DNA of 61,212 nucleotides, from positions 1 to 61,212 of the forward strand of contig JAAWON010000006.1 in NCBI GenBank assembly GCA_022799495.1. Reading direction: 5' to 3'. Made by a program: the position numbers and the translations under genes. The first letter of the stretch is position 1, and each line of letters begins with the position of its first letter. The notes beneath the pieces were generated by a model. The model had not been told where the DNA came from and searched no databases. It saw only the letters and a program-made list of their open reading frames with translations. The DNA comes from Erysipelotrichaceae bacterium. Its GTDB lineage: Bacteria; Bacillota_I; Bacilli_A; Erysipelotrichales; Erysipelotrichaceae. Below, piece by piece: positions 46,277 to 54,167 of the stretch.

Positions 46277-47020
46277 ATGGAAACGATTTCACAACGAACG
46301 GAATTATTGTTGGGGAATGAGCAAGCGGCACGCCTGCATCAGGCAAGCGTAATGGTGGTTGGGATTGGCGGTGTCGGTTCCTATTGTGCGGAGAGTTTGG
46401 CACGCTGTGGGATCGGCACCCTTCATTTGGTAGATTGTGATGTTATCTCTCCAAGCAATCTCAATCGCCAGATTCATGCTTGTTTTGACACCATTGGCAA
46501 AGATAAATGTGCGATGATGCATGAGCGGATCCTTTCGTTTCGTCACGATTGCCAAGTGGTTTCCCATAGGATGTTTTATAGCGCAGATCAAAATGCGCTG
46601 TTGTTTCAGGAAAGCGTGGATTTTGTGATTGATGCGATTGATACAATCAGTGCGAAATTGGACTTGATTACCTATTGTTTGGCTCATCAAATTCCGTTTA
46701 TCTCCAGTATGGGCATGGCCAATCGCTTGGATCCAACACAGCTTACAATCTGTGATCTGATGAAAACAAGTGGCGACCCTTTGGCTAAGATCATGCGTAA
46801 CCAAGTACGCAAGCGGCGTTTAAAAGGAAAAATCCCAGTCGTCTGTTCTAAGGAACTGCCATTCAAACAAACTCAAGTAGTCAATGCCGAAGCGAAAACA
46901 CGTAAGGAACAAATCCCTCCGGCCAGTTCACCGTTTGTGCCGGCGGCTGCCGGTCTTGCCTGTGCCTCCTATGCGGTACGCTATTTGTGTGCACATGGTA
47001 ATACTCACGATGAGAAATAG
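46277..47020 (+). CDS. tcdA: ThiF/MoeB-fold enzyme, TcdA (tRNA ct6A dehydratase) type
   Basis: A 247-residue E1-like enzyme that would adenylate and dehydrate t6A37 of tRNA to the cyclic form. Nucleotide-binding motif GIGGVGSYCAESLAR lies at 29-43. The catalytic region includes DCDVISPSNLNRQ, DAIDTISAKLDLI and SSMGMANRLDPTQ, a pattern typical of TcdA/CsdL rather than MoeB or ThiF. There is no C-terminal rhodanese. The start at ATG 46277 has GGAGG seven bases upstream. A cre-like TGGAAACGATTTCA overlaps the first codons. A strong terminator follows. Confidence 0.88.
   Translation: METISQRTELLLGNEQAARLHQASVMVVGIGGVGSYCAESLARCGIGTLHLVDCDVISPSNLNRQIHACFDTIGKDKCAMMHERILSFRHDCQVVSHRMFYSADQNALLFQESVDFVIDAIDTISAKLDLITYCLAHQIPFISSMGMANRLDPTQLTICDLMKTSGDPLAKIMRNQVRKRRLKGKIPVVCSKELPFKQTQVVNAEAKTRKEQIPPASSPFVPAAAGLACASYAVRYLCAHGNTHDEK
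46278..46291. promoter_or_regulatory. cre-like sequence over the tcdA start
   Basis: TGGAAACGATTTCA fits the CcpA pattern and lies across codons 1-5 of tcdA. It may be coincidental coding sequence. Confidence 0.3.
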
Positions 47021-47054
47021 GCAAATGCATCTGTATGATAAGATAAGAAAGATA

Positions 47055-47104
47055 AAAAGGATTGTCGTTGAGATTTTTGACTCATTCGTGACAATCCTTT
47101 TCGC
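47055..47104 (+). terminator. Terminator after tcdA
   Basis: An 11-pair perfect stem, AAAGGATTGTC / GACAATCCTTT, extended inward by TGAG / CTCA. The A and T flanks let it act in both directions. Confidence 0.82.
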
Positions 47105-47246
47105 TGCGGCATAACCGCTATATGATAAAGGGATCGTAAGATACATCCCTTTCACTTATTATATGATTGTCATGTAATCATATGCATGATAATTGTGGAA
47201 ATATGAAAAGATGCTTGATTTTCCTTAGGCAAACCGCAGAAAAGCA

Positions 47247-47255
47247 TGGTATAAT
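47247..47255 (+). promoter_or_regulatory. tmk promoter (extended -10)
   Basis: TGGTATAAT lies 25 bases before the tmk start. The -35 is unclear. Confidence 0.6.
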
Positions 47256-47279
47256 GTACCCGTTATGAGGAGCGATGTT

Positions 47280-47915
47280 ATGCGAAAGGGTATATTTATC
47301 ACCTTTGAGGGCAATGACGGATCAGGGAAAACAACCGTTTCTAAGCAGGTATATGAGGCATTGGCAAAGCAAGGCTATGATTTGCTTTACACAAGAGAAC
47401 CGGGTGGAATTGAAATCGCCGAACAGATACGCAAGGTAATTTTAAACCCGGAAAATACAGCGATGGATGCGCGCACAGAAGCACTACTTTATGCGGCAAG
47501 CAGGCGCCAACATTTGGTGGAGCGTATCTTGCCTGCGTTAGCGGAAGGACGAATCGTATTATGCGATCGTTTTGTCGATAGTTCCCTTGCTTATCAAGGT
47601 GTTGGCAGAGGACTTGGGATAGATGCAGTACAGCGCATCAATGATTTTGCGATTGAGGGATGTATGCCGGATGCGACGATCTTTTTGTCCGTACCCTTAG
47701 CGGTAGGCTTGGCTCGGGTGACACAGCGTGGCAACTTAGATCGCTTAGATCAGGAGAATTATGCTTTTCATGAACGGGTCGCAAGTGGCTATGAACAAGT
47801 GACACAGTGCTTTGCCCAGCGGATACACGTGATTGACGCAAGCCGATCACCCAAGGAAGTCATACAGGATGCGCTTGAAACATGTCAGCGGATCATCACA
47901 AGCATATGGAAATGA
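47280..47915 (+). CDS. tmk: Thymidylate kinase
   Basis: Converts dTMP to dTDP. The 211 residues open with the P-loop FEGNDGSGKTT (about 9-19). They contain the DR(F/Y) motif LCDRFVDSSLAYQG and the thymidine-binding TREPGG. The start at 47280 is chosen because AGGAG lies seven bases upstream; an ATG five codons earlier overlaps that site. holB overlaps its end. The tmk-holB-ricT-rsmI order is as in Bacillus, with the small genes between tmk and holB absent. Confidence 0.95.
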   Translation: MRKGIFITFEGNDGSGKTTVSKQVYEALAKQGYDLLYTREPGGIEIAEQIRKVILNPENTAMDARTEALLYAASRRQHLVERILPALAEGRIVLCDRFVDSSLAYQGVGRGLGIDAVQRINDFAIEGCMPDATIFLSVPLAVGLARVTQRGNLDRLDQENYAFHERVASGYEQVTQCFAQRIHVIDASRSPKEVIQDALETCQRIITSIWK

Positions 47916-48895
47916 TGAAAACACGGCTCGCACAAGAACAGCCGATCGCCTATCAAACATTATCTCATGCGTTACGCACGCATAAACTCGCGCATGCTTA
48001 TTTATTTCATGGTCAGCGTGGTTGTGGAAAATTAGCGGCTGCTCGCTTGTTGGCACAAAGCATGCTTTGTGAACACCGTGAGGAAAGCGGGTTTGCCTGT
48101 GAACAATGTAGCGCCTGCCAGCGCATTGCGAAGGGTGGATTTGCGGATCTGCGGATACTAGATGGCCGTGAAGTCTCGATCAAAAAAGAGGATATTCTCA
48201 AGTTGCGGCAGGAATTTCAAAAAACCGGCTTGGAACATACAGGAAAACGCATCTATATCATCAATTTAGCGGAAAATGCGACCCCGGAAGCGCTGAATGC
48301 ATTGTTAAAGTTTTTAGAGGAACCCGGCGATGACGTGGTTGCGATTATCATCGTCGAACAGTTGGATCGCCTGTTGCCAACGATCATCTCACGTTGTCAA
48401 CCGATCTTATTTCAACCTTTGTGCCATACAGTGTGCTATGAATTAGCCAAAAAGGAACTGCGTGATTTGGATGCATATTTATTAAGTTCAATGATTCGTA
48501 GTGTTGCCGATATGAAAACAGCGAGTGAAAGTGAGGAATATCAGCACGCTTTCTATTTATTTCTCCATATGCAGGAAGAATTGCGCAAAAGCCCTTATGC
48601 GGCACTGGCTTTTTTGTTAAAGAGCGGAGTAGATGGTAAAAAGCGGGATGCGAAAGAATGCATGCGTTATTTGCTGGATATGCAGATGATCTTATGCAAA
48701 GATTTGATCCGTGGCGGCAGTATCTGTCAAGATGTGCAGTATCAGGCGATGTTACAGGCCTATCAAAATAAGTCATATCCGTACAGTGAATGGTTGAGCA
48801 TCTTGTTGGAAACAAAAGATAAACTATGGAAATCCGTGAATGTGACACTGTTATGTGATCAGTTGATGTATCGTTTGAAGGAGGCAGGAAAATGA
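47912..48895 (+). CDS. holB: DNA polymerase III subunit delta prime
   Basis: The clamp-loader stator subunit. It has the AAA+ fold with FHGQRGCGKLAAARLLA, where the residue after the P-loop lysine is Leu, fitting a non-ATP-binding delta prime. A zinc-binding group lies around CEQCSACQRI, followed by the SRC motif TIISRCQPILF. The start is uncertain: ATG 47912 overlaps the tmk stop (ATGA), ATG 47915 is adjacent, and an earlier ATG at 47882 would overlap tmk by 34 bases. It overlaps ricT by four bases at the 3' end. Confidence 0.93.
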   Translation: MMKTRLAQEQPIAYQTLSHALRTHKLAHAYLFHGQRGCGKLAAARLLAQSMLCEHREESGFACEQCSACQRIAKGGFADLRILDGREVSIKKEDILKLRQEFQKTGLEHTGKRIYIINLAENATPEALNALLKFLEEPGDDVVAIIIVEQLDRLLPTIISRCQPILFQPLCHTVCYELAKKELRDLDAYLLSSMIRSVADMKTASESEEYQHAFYLFLHMQEELRKSPYAALAFLLKSGVDGKKRDAKECMRYLLDMQMILCKDLIRGGSICQDVQYQAMLQAYQNKSYPYSEWLSILLETKDKLWKSVNVTLLCDQLMYRLKEAGK

Positions 48896-49794
48896 ATCAG
48901 CGAGTGATAAAAGAAAAAGAACCGCGCGAACGTAATGAGCGTCGTTTACATAAAAAAGAAGGGACAACCGTTCAGCGTAGTTTCCCATTTGTCGCGTATG
49001 TATCGTTTCGGGAATCAAAAAAAATCTATACATTCGGAAGTGATACCAACGAGCTTGCAGTAGGGGATCAGGTTGTGGTTGAAACGGTGCGGGGACAGGA
49101 AATCGCCACAATTGTGAAACCATGTGAGCCGTTTATGGTGAATACGGGGAATTTGGAATTGAAACCGATTTTGCGCAAAGCAAGTGAGAAGGATTTGAAA
49201 ACATCACGGGTAAATGCGGAGCGGGCAAAAGAGGCAATGAAGATCTGTGGGGAACATATCAAACGACTTGGCTTGGGAATGAATTTAATTGAAGCGGAAT
49301 ATACGCTTGACCGCAGTAAAATCATCTTCGTGTATGTGGCAGATGAGCGTGTGGATTTCCGTGAACTGTTAAAGGAGTTGGCGGCTGAATTTAAGTGTCG
49401 CATTGAACTGCGCCAAATTGGCCCGCGCAATAAATCTAAATTGGTCGGCGGCCTTGGCATGTGTGGCATGGAGACTTGTTGCAGCCGTTTCCTCAATGAT
49501 TTTGATGTTGTTTCCATCAATATGGCAAAAAATCAATTGCTGGCTTTGAACATTCAAAAATTGAGTGGACAGTGCGGCAAATTGATGTGCTGCTTGAAAT
49601 ATGAGGATAGTCAGTACAAGAAATTGCGGGAAGGTCTGCCGAAACTCAATTCGCAGATTGAATATAAAGGAAAGAAATATCGTGTCACCAGCATGAATGT
49701 GCTGCTTCAACAGGCAAAGATCGAAAATAAAGAAGATGTGCAGTTCCTCTCTTTCCAAGAGTTATGGCCCGATGTTGATTTCTCGCAGCGTTAG
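48892..49794 (+). CDS. ricT: PSP1-domain protein RicT (YaaT)
   Basis: A 300-residue protein. In Bacillus YaaT forms the Y-complex with RicA and RicF, carrying iron-sulfur clusters and stimulating RNase Y processing. The PSP1 domain spans about 65-150. Cysteine-rich motifs GMCGMETCCSRF and SGQCGKLMCCLKYE supply the cluster ligands. An N-terminal basic extension (about 1-28) is present. Its ATG overlaps the holB stop, and rsmI follows after 11 bases. Confidence 0.93.
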   Translation: MNQRVIKEKEPRERNERRLHKKEGTTVQRSFPFVAYVSFRESKKIYTFGSDTNELAVGDQVVVETVRGQEIATIVKPCEPFMVNTGNLELKPILRKASEKDLKTSRVNAERAKEAMKICGEHIKRLGLGMNLIEAEYTLDRSKIIFVYVADERVDFRELLKELAAEFKCRIELRQIGPRNKSKLVGGLGMCGMETCCSRFLNDFDVVSINMAKNQLLALNIQKLSGQCGKLMCCLKYEDSQYKKLREGLPKLNSQIEYKGKKYRVTSMNVLLQQAKIENKEDVQFLSFQELWPDVDFSQR

Positions 49795-49805
49795 GAGGTT
49801 ATCCA

Positions 49806-50660
49806 ATGAAGCGTCAAAAGAGTTTTGCCACAACGGCGCAAAATGCTCTTTATCTTGTCGCAACACCGATCGGCAATTTGGAGGAAATGACTCCTCGAGC
49901 GATTGAAATCCTGAAAACGGCAGATGTTATTGCGGCTGAGGATACTCGTAATACATTGCGTTTGTTGACGCATTTCGGCATTCATACAAAGATGATTGCG
50001 CATCATCGCCATAATGAACAGGCCAGTACACAAGGAATCCTCAAACTGCTGGAAGAAGGGAAAACGATCGCTTTGGTCAGCGATGCCGGGTATCCGCTGA
50101 TATCTGATCCGGGTCAAGTGCTCAGCGAACAGGTGCTTGCGGCTGGATATCCAATCATTCCCGTGTCAGGAGCGAATGCGATGTTAAATGCGCTGGTTGC
50201 CAGCGGTCTGCCCACGCAACCATTTCTATTCTATGGTTTTTTAAAACCACAGGAGCGTGAACAAATTCGCGAATTGGAACAACTAAAGGATTATCCGATG
50301 ACCTTGATCTTCTATGAGGCACCGCATCGTCTGACACAGACGCTACATCAATTGCGCAATGTTTTGGGTGAGCGGCGGATCTGTTTGGCCCGTGAACTGA
50401 CCAAGTACCATGAAGAATTTATCCGTGGAACCATATCGGAAGTAATTGAAGTCAGCGATACATGCAAAGGGGAAATTGTGCTTGTCGTCGAGGGCGCAAA
50501 AAAGGAAGATGTGATTTCCATTGATCCGGCTACCCTCTATGCAAAAATTGAACATTATGTAGAGGAAGGCATTTCGCATAAAGAGGCAATCAAGCGTGTT
50601 GCGAAGGAATACGGACTGGCAAAAAACGATGTGTATCGACAATATCATGCTTACCATTGA
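49806..50660 (+). CDS. rsmI: 16S rRNA 2'-O-methyltransferase RsmI
   Basis: RsmI methylates the ribose of C1402 in 16S rRNA using AdoMet. The 284 residues have the family start LYLVATPIGNLEEMTPRA, then AAEDTRNTLRLL, the SDAGYPLISDPG loop and the PVSGANAMLNALVASGLP motif. AGGAGG precedes the ATG. It ends the tmk-holB-ricT-rsmI unit, with a terminator directly after. Confidence 0.95.
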   Translation: MKRQKSFATTAQNALYLVATPIGNLEEMTPRAIEILKTADVIAAEDTRNTLRLLTHFGIHTKMIAHHRHNEQASTQGILKLLEEGKTIALVSDAGYPLISDPGQVLSEQVLAAGYPIIPVSGANAMLNALVASGLPTQPFLFYGFLKPQEREQIRELEQLKDYPMTLIFYEAPHRLTQTLHQLRNVLGERRICLARELTKYHEEFIRGTISEVIEVSDTCKGEIVLVVEGAKKEDVISIDPATLYAKIEHYVEEGISHKEAIKRVAKEYGLAKNDVYRQYHAYH

Positions 50661-50687
50661 CTGCGTAAAGTGATGCGCAGTTTTTTA
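50661..50687 (+). terminator. Terminator after rsmI
   Basis: CTGCG / CGCAG stem with a ten-base loop and TTTTTT, beginning at the rsmI stop. Confidence 0.75.
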
Positions 50688-50755
50688 TATCCTCTCGATT
50701 GGATAGGATACTCTATCTGGTAAACAAACATGTTTTACCAAATCCAACAATGATG

Positions 50756-50769
50756 TGAAACCGATTCCA
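50756..50769. promoter_or_regulatory. cre-like operator, copy 1
   Basis: TGAAACCGATTCCA matches TGNAANCGNWNNCW. The same 14 bases recur 147 bases downstream. Confidence 0.55.
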
Positions 50770-50902
50770 TATCTCTGTCTTAGATTCACTAATTTAGATC
50801 AAAGACGCTTTGTTCTACTGGAACTTCTCTATTCAATGCTTGCTCGTAAATACTACATGAAAGAAATGAGCAAGGATATCATCAGATAGTTTCTCACTCG
50901 TA

Positions 50903-50916
50903 TGAAACCGATTCCA
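50903..50916. promoter_or_regulatory. cre-like operator, copy 2
   Basis: An exact repeat of TGAAACCGATTCCA. Two identical sites in a non-coding region point to a CcpA- or LacI-family regulator. Confidence 0.55.
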
Positions 50917-51200
50917 TAAATATCACTTTACAATGGTATTTCCCGATTGGTAATGAAACTAAACTTCATTATAAAGCGATATAAAAGCATTTTATCAATG
51001 AGATCTACAAACAAAACAAATATTTCCCACAATAACCGCGATGCAGAATTGCGTAATGTTTACATCCATATGCCGTGTTTAACATCCGCATTGCTTGATT
51101 CACCACATGTACAAATTCATATCCATGTGCAACGTTTGCCAAACCCTTCAACTACCACTACCTCTCCAACATCTCTGTTTTATCATTCCTGCATGTGAAC

Positions 51201-51234
51201 AACAGGTGAAAAAAAACCATCATTTTTCATCTGT
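51201..51234. promoter_or_regulatory. Inverted repeat upstream of the response regulator gene
   Basis: ACAGGTGAAAAA pairs with TTTTTCATCTGT (one G-U) around a ten-base loop. It is an operator or leader hairpin just upstream of the -10 TATAAT at 51263-51268. Confidence 0.5.
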
Positions 51235-51262
51235 TTACCATATAAATCGTTTTCTTATATAG

Positions 51263-51268
51263 TATAAT
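51263..51268 (+). promoter_or_regulatory. -10 box of the two-component unit
   Basis: TATAAT 30 bases before the ATG, without a recognisable -35. The missing -35 fits activator dependence. Confidence 0.5.
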
Positions 51269-51297
51269 AAAACAAGCAAAAATGATGAGGTGAGATC

Positions 51298-51978
51298 ATG
51301 TACAAACTATTGGTTGCGGATGATGAAACCGGTATTCGCGAATTGATTCGCAAGTATGCGGAATTTGAGGGATATACTGTGGCAGAGGCGAGCGATGGTA
51401 TGGAGGCTGTGGAACGTTGTCGCAAGGAAGAGTTTGACCTTGTGATATTGGATGTGATGATGCCGAAGTTGGATGGCTTTTCCGCAGGCAAGTTGATTCG
51501 TCAGGAACAAGAGGTTCCGGTGATCATCCTGTCGGCACGTGGCGAGGAATATGATAAGATTCATGGGTTCGAAATCGGTATTGATGATTACGTGGTAAAG
51601 CCATTTTCACCCAAAGAACTGATGATGCGCGTTGCGGCGGTACTAAAGCGCGTACAAGGAAGCCACAAAGGGATGAAAACGGAATGTTTTGATTATGCGG
51701 ATCTGCACATTGATTTCACTGCACGTATTGTCAGTATTAGTCAGCAGCGATTGGAGTTGACACCTAAGGAATATGCGTTGTTGTTTTATATGGTAAAACA
51801 TGCGGGCATTGCGTTGACAAGGGAACAGTTATTAAAGGATGTATGGGGTTATGATTTTTATGGAGATGATCGAACGCTGGATACGCACATTAAATTATTA
51901 AGGAAAAGCATTGGCCGCTATGCGACGCTGATTGTGACACTGCGAGGGGTGGGTTATCGCTTTGAAGTACCAAAATAG
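51298..51978 (+). CDS. OmpR-family response regulator
   Basis: A 226-residue DNA-binding regulator. The receiver domain (1-115) has the acid pair Asp8-Asp9, the phospho-acceptor Asp52 (ILDVMMPKLDG) and Lys101 (VKPFSPKEL). The C-terminal winged helix has LTPKEYALLFYMVKH, REQLLKDVWGYDF and the wing VTLRGVGYRFE. GAGGTGAGATC is the ribosome site. The histidine kinase gene overlaps its 3' end by 17 bases. The target genes are unknown, but a promoter for the small protein and the RHS gene lies just downstream. Confidence 0.93.
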   Translation: MYKLLVADDETGIRELIRKYAEFEGYTVAEASDGMEAVERCRKEEFDLVILDVMMPKLDGFSAGKLIRQEQEVPVIILSARGEEYDKIHGFEIGIDDYVVKPFSPKELMMRVAAVLKRVQGSHKGMKTECFDYADLHIDFTARIVSISQQRLELTPKEYALLFYMVKHAGIALTREQLLKDVWGYDFYGDDRTLDTHIKLLRKSIGRYATLIVTLRGVGYRFEVPK

Positions 51979-53503
51979 ATGCACGCTGCGTGTTCGCATC
52001 TTCCTATTTTTTATGTTGTATGGGGGATTTTTATTGGGCTTGCTATGGCTGTTTCAAGTACAATTCTTGGATGATTTTTACCGCAGTATTAAGGCCAAAG
52101 AAGTCAAGGCTGCGGCCGGGGAGATTGCGACCCTGCTCCAGCAGCAGGGTGAGGTGAGCGAAATTGATGCGATTGCCGCGAACAATGAGTTATGTGTTTC
52201 GGTTCTCAATGAGGCATATTCGGAAATCTATACCAGTAATCAACGCGATCCTCGCTGTATGATTGATCGGATGACGCAAAGTGAAATTACGGCCCTGCAT
52301 GAGGAAGCAATTCAAAATGGTGGGAATGCGTCTCGCTTGATCACAAAAGATACGCTGCGAGAACCGCAGGATCAAGAGATCATGCAACCGGATCAGCCAT
52401 GGATGAAGAATCGGCCCAAAGGTTATCAGAATATGACCTATGCGCAAGTGCTGCGTTTGAGTGATGCGCAATCCTTGATCGTATTGGTAAATGCAGAGAT
52501 CTCTCCGGTGAGCGCAACGATTGCGACCATACGCACGCAATTGGTAATTGTATCGGCCATCTTGGTAGGCTTGGGTTTATGTTTGGCCTTTCTAATGGCA
52601 AAGGTGATCGCTGCCCCGATTAAGAAGATCAATGAGAGTGCGAAACGCTTGGCGAAAGGCGATTATGATGTCGCATTTTCCGGCAGTGCATACCGCGAAA
52701 TTCAGGAGTTAAATGATACCTTACGCTATGCGGCACAGGAATTGAGCAAAGTCACACTGTTACAGCGAGAACTGCTTGCCAATGTGAGCCATGATTTACG
52801 TACACCGCTTACAATGATCAGTGGGTATGGCGAGGTGATGCGTGATATACCCGGTGAAAATAATGCGCAGAATGTACAGGTCATCATTGATGAGGCAAAG
52901 CGGTTGACCAATCTGGTGAACGATCTGTTGGATCTTTCCAAATTACAGTCCGGTGCACAGGAATTGGTTTTGCAGGAATGTGATCTATGGGAAATGACAC
53001 AGGCGATGACGGCACGTTTTCAAAAACTGCTCAATGATGAAAGCATCCATTTTTGTCTATCGGCCCAGCAGGGGGGCAGTTGGCGCATACAAGGGGATAG
53101 TGGCAAATTGAATCAAGTGCTGTATAATTTAATCAACAATGCGATCACATATTGTGGCGCAGATAAAACAGTAGAGGTACGGCTTTTAGATCAAGGGGAT
53201 CACTTATGTGTGGAAGTGGAGGATCATGGAATGGGCATTGCGCCACAGGATCTTCCTTATGTATGGGAGCGCTATTATCGTAGTGCCCATCACGTTCGTG
53301 CGGCGGTTGGCAGCGGCTTGGGATTAAGTATTGTCAAGCAGATCGTGGAGTTGCATCTCGGTGTGTGCGGTGTGCGCAGTGAACTGCAAAAAGGAACGAC
53401 CTTTTGGTTAACTTTGCCAAAAGAGAATCATGAAAGCGCATCAAAGTCTCATAAGGAATCCTACCGAAATAAGGCATCCAGTCCACAGGATACAGATGCG
53501 TGA
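51962..53503 (+). CDS. Membrane sensor histidine kinase
   Basis: A 513-residue partner of the preceding regulator. It has a first membrane segment at about 12-33, an extracellular sensor region of about 150 residues, a second segment at about 185-207 and a HAMP domain (PIKKINESAKRLAKGDYDV). The HisKA box has His277 in NVSHDLRTPL, and the ATPase has an N box (LYNLINNAITYC), G1 (EDHGMGIAP) and G2 (GSGLGLSIVK). Start TTG 51962 is chosen because GAGGGGTGGG lies upstream and it retains the basic residues before the membrane segment; ATG 52013 would start inside the helix. The signal sensed is unknown. Confidence 0.92.
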   Translation: MKYQNRCTLRVRIFLFFMLYGGFLLGLLWLFQVQFLDDFYRSIKAKEVKAAAGEIATLLQQQGEVSEIDAIAANNELCVSVLNEAYSEIYTSNQRDPRCMIDRMTQSEITALHEEAIQNGGNASRLITKDTLREPQDQEIMQPDQPWMKNRPKGYQNMTYAQVLRLSDAQSLIVLVNAEISPVSATIATIRTQLVIVSAILVGLGLCLAFLMAKVIAAPIKKINESAKRLAKGDYDVAFSGSAYREIQELNDTLRYAAQELSKVTLLQRELLANVSHDLRTPLTMISGYGEVMRDIPGENNAQNVQVIIDEAKRLTNLVNDLLDLSKLQSGAQELVLQECDLWEMTQAMTARFQKLLNDESIHFCLSAQQGGSWRIQGDSGKLNQVLYNLINNAITYCGADKTVEVRLLDQGDHLCVEVEDHGMGIAPQDLPYVWERYYRSAHHVRAAVGSGLGLSIVKQIVELHLGVCGVRSELQKGTTFWLTLPKENHESASKSHKESYRNKASSPQDTDA

Positions 53504-53599
53504 AATTCAAAATCAAGCAAATCTTTCCTATGCGATTGATACCGGCATAAAAAATCATAAGACAACAGGCAATTATTGCCAAAAAATGTCAAAAATTGC

Positions 53600-53628
53600 T
53601 TGCGCTAATAGGTAGGCAGGGGTATAAT
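53600..53628 (+). promoter_or_regulatory. Promoter of the small protein and RHS genes
   Basis: TTGCGC and TATAAT are separated by 17 bases. A strong AAAAGGAG lies ten bases after the -10, in front of a short frame starting at 53654. Confidence 0.75.
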
Positions 53629-53653
53629 GCCTTTAAAAGGAGATACTGTATAC

Positions 53654-53821
53654 ATGTGCTTAGCGGGGTATTGTATTTTGGCAGATAGGCATAATCGCAT
53701 ACAGTCTGTGACAAGCCATGGGAGAGAATGGAAGAAGTGTAGGGACACAACGAAGAATAAAAGCATTGGGTATCACTTTGATCCTGTTGTTTTTATTCTT
53801 TTTTTGTGTGAGAAACTGTAA
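53654..53821 (+). CDS. Possible short leader ORF
   Basis: A 55-codon frame beginning MCLAGYCILADRHN has the best ribosome site in this stretch (AAAGGAG, 11 bases before the ATG). It overlaps the 149-codon gene in another frame. It could be a leader peptide that couples translation, or a chance frame behind a real transcript start. It resembles no family I know. Confidence 0.3.
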   Translation: MCLAGYCILADRHNRIQSVTSHGREWKKCRDTTKNKSIGYHFDPVVFILFLCEKL

Positions 53822-54167
53822 TCCAAGCCAATTTGACGCAAAGGATACAGACGCGATACAAGATCATTGTGTGCTAATTAAACAACAGGTGAATGAGTTT
53901 CATGCGCTGTTAAAACGCAGTGATTTATGTTCACCGGCTTGGTTTGCACAGTATGATGATTTTGTGAAACGCCTACATGGCTCGATAAGTTCTACTCAGG
54001 AAGGTGATCCTCAATGGGAAAGCGTTCAAGCAATACAAGATCAGTTTTATCAAACACTGATGCAATTTCGCGCAGACCCATCGCTCAAGCAAGTAGAACA
54101 ATTGGAGACAGCGCTTCAGGAATACAGACGTTATTATCATGCACAGTGTGAGGAGAAAGAATCATGA
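53718..54167 (+). CDS. Small membrane-anchored protein upstream of the RHS gene
   Basis: A 149-residue protein with a basic start, one hydrophobic segment (about 17-32, LGITLILLFLFFFC) and a polar helical domain outside (about 40-145), rich in Gln, Asp and Glu. No family is recognised. The ATG 53718 lacks a good ribosome site, so translation may depend on the overlapping short frame. The stop overlaps the RHS start (ATGA), so the two are coupled. An accessory or secretion partner of the large protein is possible. Confidence 0.6.
   Translation: MGENGRSVGTQRRIKALGITLILLFLFFFCVRNCNPSQFDAKDTDAIQDHCVLIKQQVNEFHALLKRSDLCSPAWFAQYDDFVKRLHGSISSTQEGDPQWESVQAIQDQFYQTLMQFRADPSLKQVEQLETALQEYRRYYHAQCEEKES

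Larger units (their letters stand above)
50688..51262. other. Regulatory intergenic region upstream of the two-component genes
   Basis: About 570 bases without a supported gene. It holds the inverted repeat TGGTAAA...TTTACCA at 50718-50740, two identical cre-like sites at 50756 and 50903, and a 12-pair inverted repeat at 51201-51234. Such density suggests a complex control region for the response regulator gene. Confidence 0.5.

Noticed and set aside
50947-51198. An 83-codon plus-strand frame upstream of the response regulator
   Set aside because: No ribosome site, low-complexity Ser/Thr/His composition, and it lies among operator-like repeats.
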